A stretch of DNA of 6,362 nucleotides, taken from Candidatus Saccharimonadota bacterium. Its GTDB lineage: Bacteria > Patescibacteriota > Saccharimonadia > Saccharimonadales > UBA7683. The number at the start of each line of letters is the position of its first letter. Within the stretch, counting starts at the first letter, position 1. Under the pieces are notes generated by a model that was not told the origin of the DNA, made no database searches, and saw nothing but the letters and a program-made list of their open reading frames with translations. Below are positions 5,260-6,362 of the stretch, one piece after another. The position numbers were made by a program, and so were the translations under genes. The stretch is taken from positions 1 to 6,362 of the forward strand of contig JAGQNU010000004.1 in assembly GCA_020427905.1 (NCBI GenBank), given 5' to 3'.

Positions 5260-5907
5260 AAGACTATCGTAGGTTTATATGGTGCTCGGAGCGGGTCATC
5301 GAAACTTGGTAGATTTGCGAGTGAAATTGCGGCTGCTTTACGAGACAGTGCCGATTTTGATGTTGTGCTGCTCGATTCAGAAGACTCGCCCAAACATCTT
5401 GACTCGGTAGTGTACGCCAGCCGTACCAGTACAAAACTGAAGGGGGCCGCCCAACTGTGTGCCGCGCACGATATCCCGCTCTATGTCCTCTCAAGTGACA
5501 TGGATGACGAAGTCGCACAGGTTAAATCAACCTGCAATGTTATACCTATTGCAAATAGTTCGCTTGAGGTTCAAGAGTTTTTGCGAGACGTCACCAAGTT
5601 TCATCAGTCTCATCCCGATTGGACACTCACGATTACTGAGTATCATCAGGAGAGCAAGCAGGATGTCTCGGGTACTGCCCTTCAACTCGTACATACACTT
5701 GGACTGGGCGAGAATTGCATCACCTCCATACGGAACGATAATAAGGCTGGAGAATTATTCAAAATACCAGAAGAGTATAAAGATGGTTACGCTGTCCACC
5801 GGGTTGAATTCACCTCACCAGATACACACACTTCTCATCAATTACAGATCACCGTTATTGGCCGCAAGAGTTATACTTATGGCCTACTTGAGTACTTAGA
5901 GACCTAG
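5257..5907 (+). CDS. DapB-like protein (dihydrodipicolinate reductase family, divergent)
   Basis: This 216-residue soluble protein resembles DapB, which reduces hydroxy-tetrahydrodipicolinate with NAD(P)H in lysine and diaminopimelate synthesis. The clearest match is at 126-141: ITEYHQESKQDVSGTA corresponds to the family's E-x-H-H-x-x-K-x-D-x-P-SGTA. His130 and Lys134 align with the catalytic His/Lys, while the second His is Gln and the Pro is lost with one residue deleted. IPIANSSLEVQEFL (96-109) matches the NFSLGVN region, and VHRVEFTSP ... HQLQITVIGRKSYTYGLL (180-211) matches the C-terminal G-x-H-x-V-x-F and dR-x-x-Ya-G elements. The N-terminus is odd: the dinucleotide loop is YGARSGSSKLGR instead of GxxGxMG, and the GTTG motif is replaced by LSSDMD near 78-83. 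It is shorter than usual DapB (about 240-270). It may be an active divergent enzyme or a repurposed paralogue. No strong ribosome site precedes it. Confidence 0.65.
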   Translation: MKTIVGLYGARSGSSKLGRFASEIAAALRDSADFDVVLLDSEDSPKHLDSVVYASRTSTKLKGAAQLCAAHDIPLYVLSSDMDDEVAQVKSTCNVIPIANSSLEVQEFLRDVTKFHQSHPDWTLTITEYHQESKQDVSGTALQLVHTLGLGENCITSIRNDNKAGELFKIPEEYKDGYAVHRVEFTSPDTHTSHQLQITVIGRKSYTYGLLEYLET

Positions 5908-6353
5908 ACTGGGCTTGGTGGTCTTACTTCGGTTTCAGACTTATCGAAAACTTTAACGTATCTCTGTTTGGCGTTGCTCCATAGATACCCCAGACCATCC
6001 AATAACCTATCTGTCGCTTGTTTAGGACGCTTATCTTTAATTCGGGTGAGACCTTGCACTACATCGGGTAAGTGCTCCCCCATAAGGGTGTCGAAATCTT
6101 CATCCCGATCTTCAGATATTCCCAAAAGCATAGATACAGCCTCCTGGCCGTTACCGAGAGCTGCTCTCGCAGCAAAACGCCCCCACTCAATAGCTCTTAG
6201 CTTTCCTGGATTACCTTTTTGCGTTTCCATCTCTTTTTCAATCATGGAGGTATTGTTTGGCCGCTTTAATATTTCTAAGACAGTAAACTTTATCCACTGT
6301 AGATCTTTAATTTTTTCTAATTTCTTGCGGTTATCTAGACTTGTGTCTGACAT
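5904..6353 (-). CDS. Hypothetical protein, soluble and helical
   Basis: This is a complete 149-residue gene that I do not recognise. It has no signal peptide, membrane segment or Cys, and appears mostly helical. A Lys-rich N-terminal helix (RKKLEKIKDLQWIKFTVLEILKR split around residue 20) is followed by a small-residue helix with GRFAARAALGNGQEAVSML at about 58-76. An acidic stretch SEDRDEDFD lies at 80-88, and a Pro-rich tail (PPSPV) ends the protein. The start is the ATG at 6353 with GAG six bases upstream; only nine bases of upstream sequence are in the window, so promoter and operon context are unseen. Its codon pattern looks real because the long frame is uninterrupted and the opposite strand is not open throughout. 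It converges on the DapB-like gene with a four-base overlap. Confidence 0.75.
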   Translation of the reverse strand: MSDTSLDNRKKLEKIKDLQWIKFTVLEILKRPNNTSMIEKEMETQKGNPGKLRAIEWGRFAARAALGNGQEAVSMLLGISEDRDEDFDTLMGEHLPDVVQGLTRIKDKRPKQATDRLLDGLGYLWSNAKQRYVKVFDKSETEVRPPSPV

Positions 6354-6362
6354 TATTTGCTC

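Noticed and set aside
5264..5899. Minus-strand frame 5264-5518 and plus-strand frame 5459-5899
   Set aside because: Both overlap the DapB-like frame, which carries the recognisable family motifs; their products are shadow sequences.
1..6362. tRNA, rRNA, CRISPR array, insertion sequence or attachment site
   Set aside because: I found no cloverleaf-like sequence, regularly spaced direct repeats, transposase motifs or terminal inverted repeats.

Overview
The window is dense bacterial coding sequence with nine protein genes and no RNA genes, CRISPR array or mobile element that I can see. TGA is used as a stop (ends of the ABC ATPase and permease) and Trp is read from TGG, so the standard code applies. 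GC is moderate by eye. The mix of tiny proteins, a LysM-CHAP wall hydrolase, a MacB-type exporter without an adjacent adaptor and a shortened DapB-like protein suggests a small-genome bacterium such as a Candidate Phyla Radiation member (Saccharibacteria-like). That is inference from gene content only, with low to moderate confidence.

Left block, minus strand, read from 4124 down to 1: an HdeD/DUF308 membrane protein, a minimal two-helix potassium channel, a small four-Cys zinc-ribbon-like protein, an ABC ATPase, its MacB/FtsX-type permease, and a histidine-kinase-like membrane protein that runs off the left edge. Gaps are 6, about 33, 8, -4 and 62 bases, so the first five genes look like one transcription unit. 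A strong sigma70-type promoter (TTGACA, 17-base spacer, TACTAT) and an AAGGAGGT ribosome site precede the HdeD gene. The kinase-like gene is complete in the window except for its C-terminal ATPase domain. It is unusual: it has two dimerisation-helix-like segments separated by a membrane hairpin, and neither has the usual phospho-accepting His.

Middle, 4125-4431: a 307-base divergent intergenic region. It carries the minus promoter, a plus-strand promoter for the LysM-CHAP gene, and an unusual density of inverted repeats. One overlaps the plus -35 box and two fall in the predicted 5' leader.

Right block: on the plus strand a secreted LysM-CHAP peptidoglycan hydrolase, then 27 bases later a DapB-like protein. 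An inverted repeat pairs the stop region of the first with the start codon of the second, which suggests translational coupling. The DapB-like gene meets a minus-strand gene of unknown function (149 aa) tail to tail; their two TAG stops share one CTAG.

Taken together, the window concerns the cell envelope: ion and stress membrane proteins, an exporter with a sensor-like partner, and wall remodelling. The items most worth a second look are the kinase-like protein with duplicated degenerate dimerisation helices beside the exporter, the stop/start stem-loop, and the DapB-like protein that keeps catalytic residues while its cofactor-site motifs have diverged.
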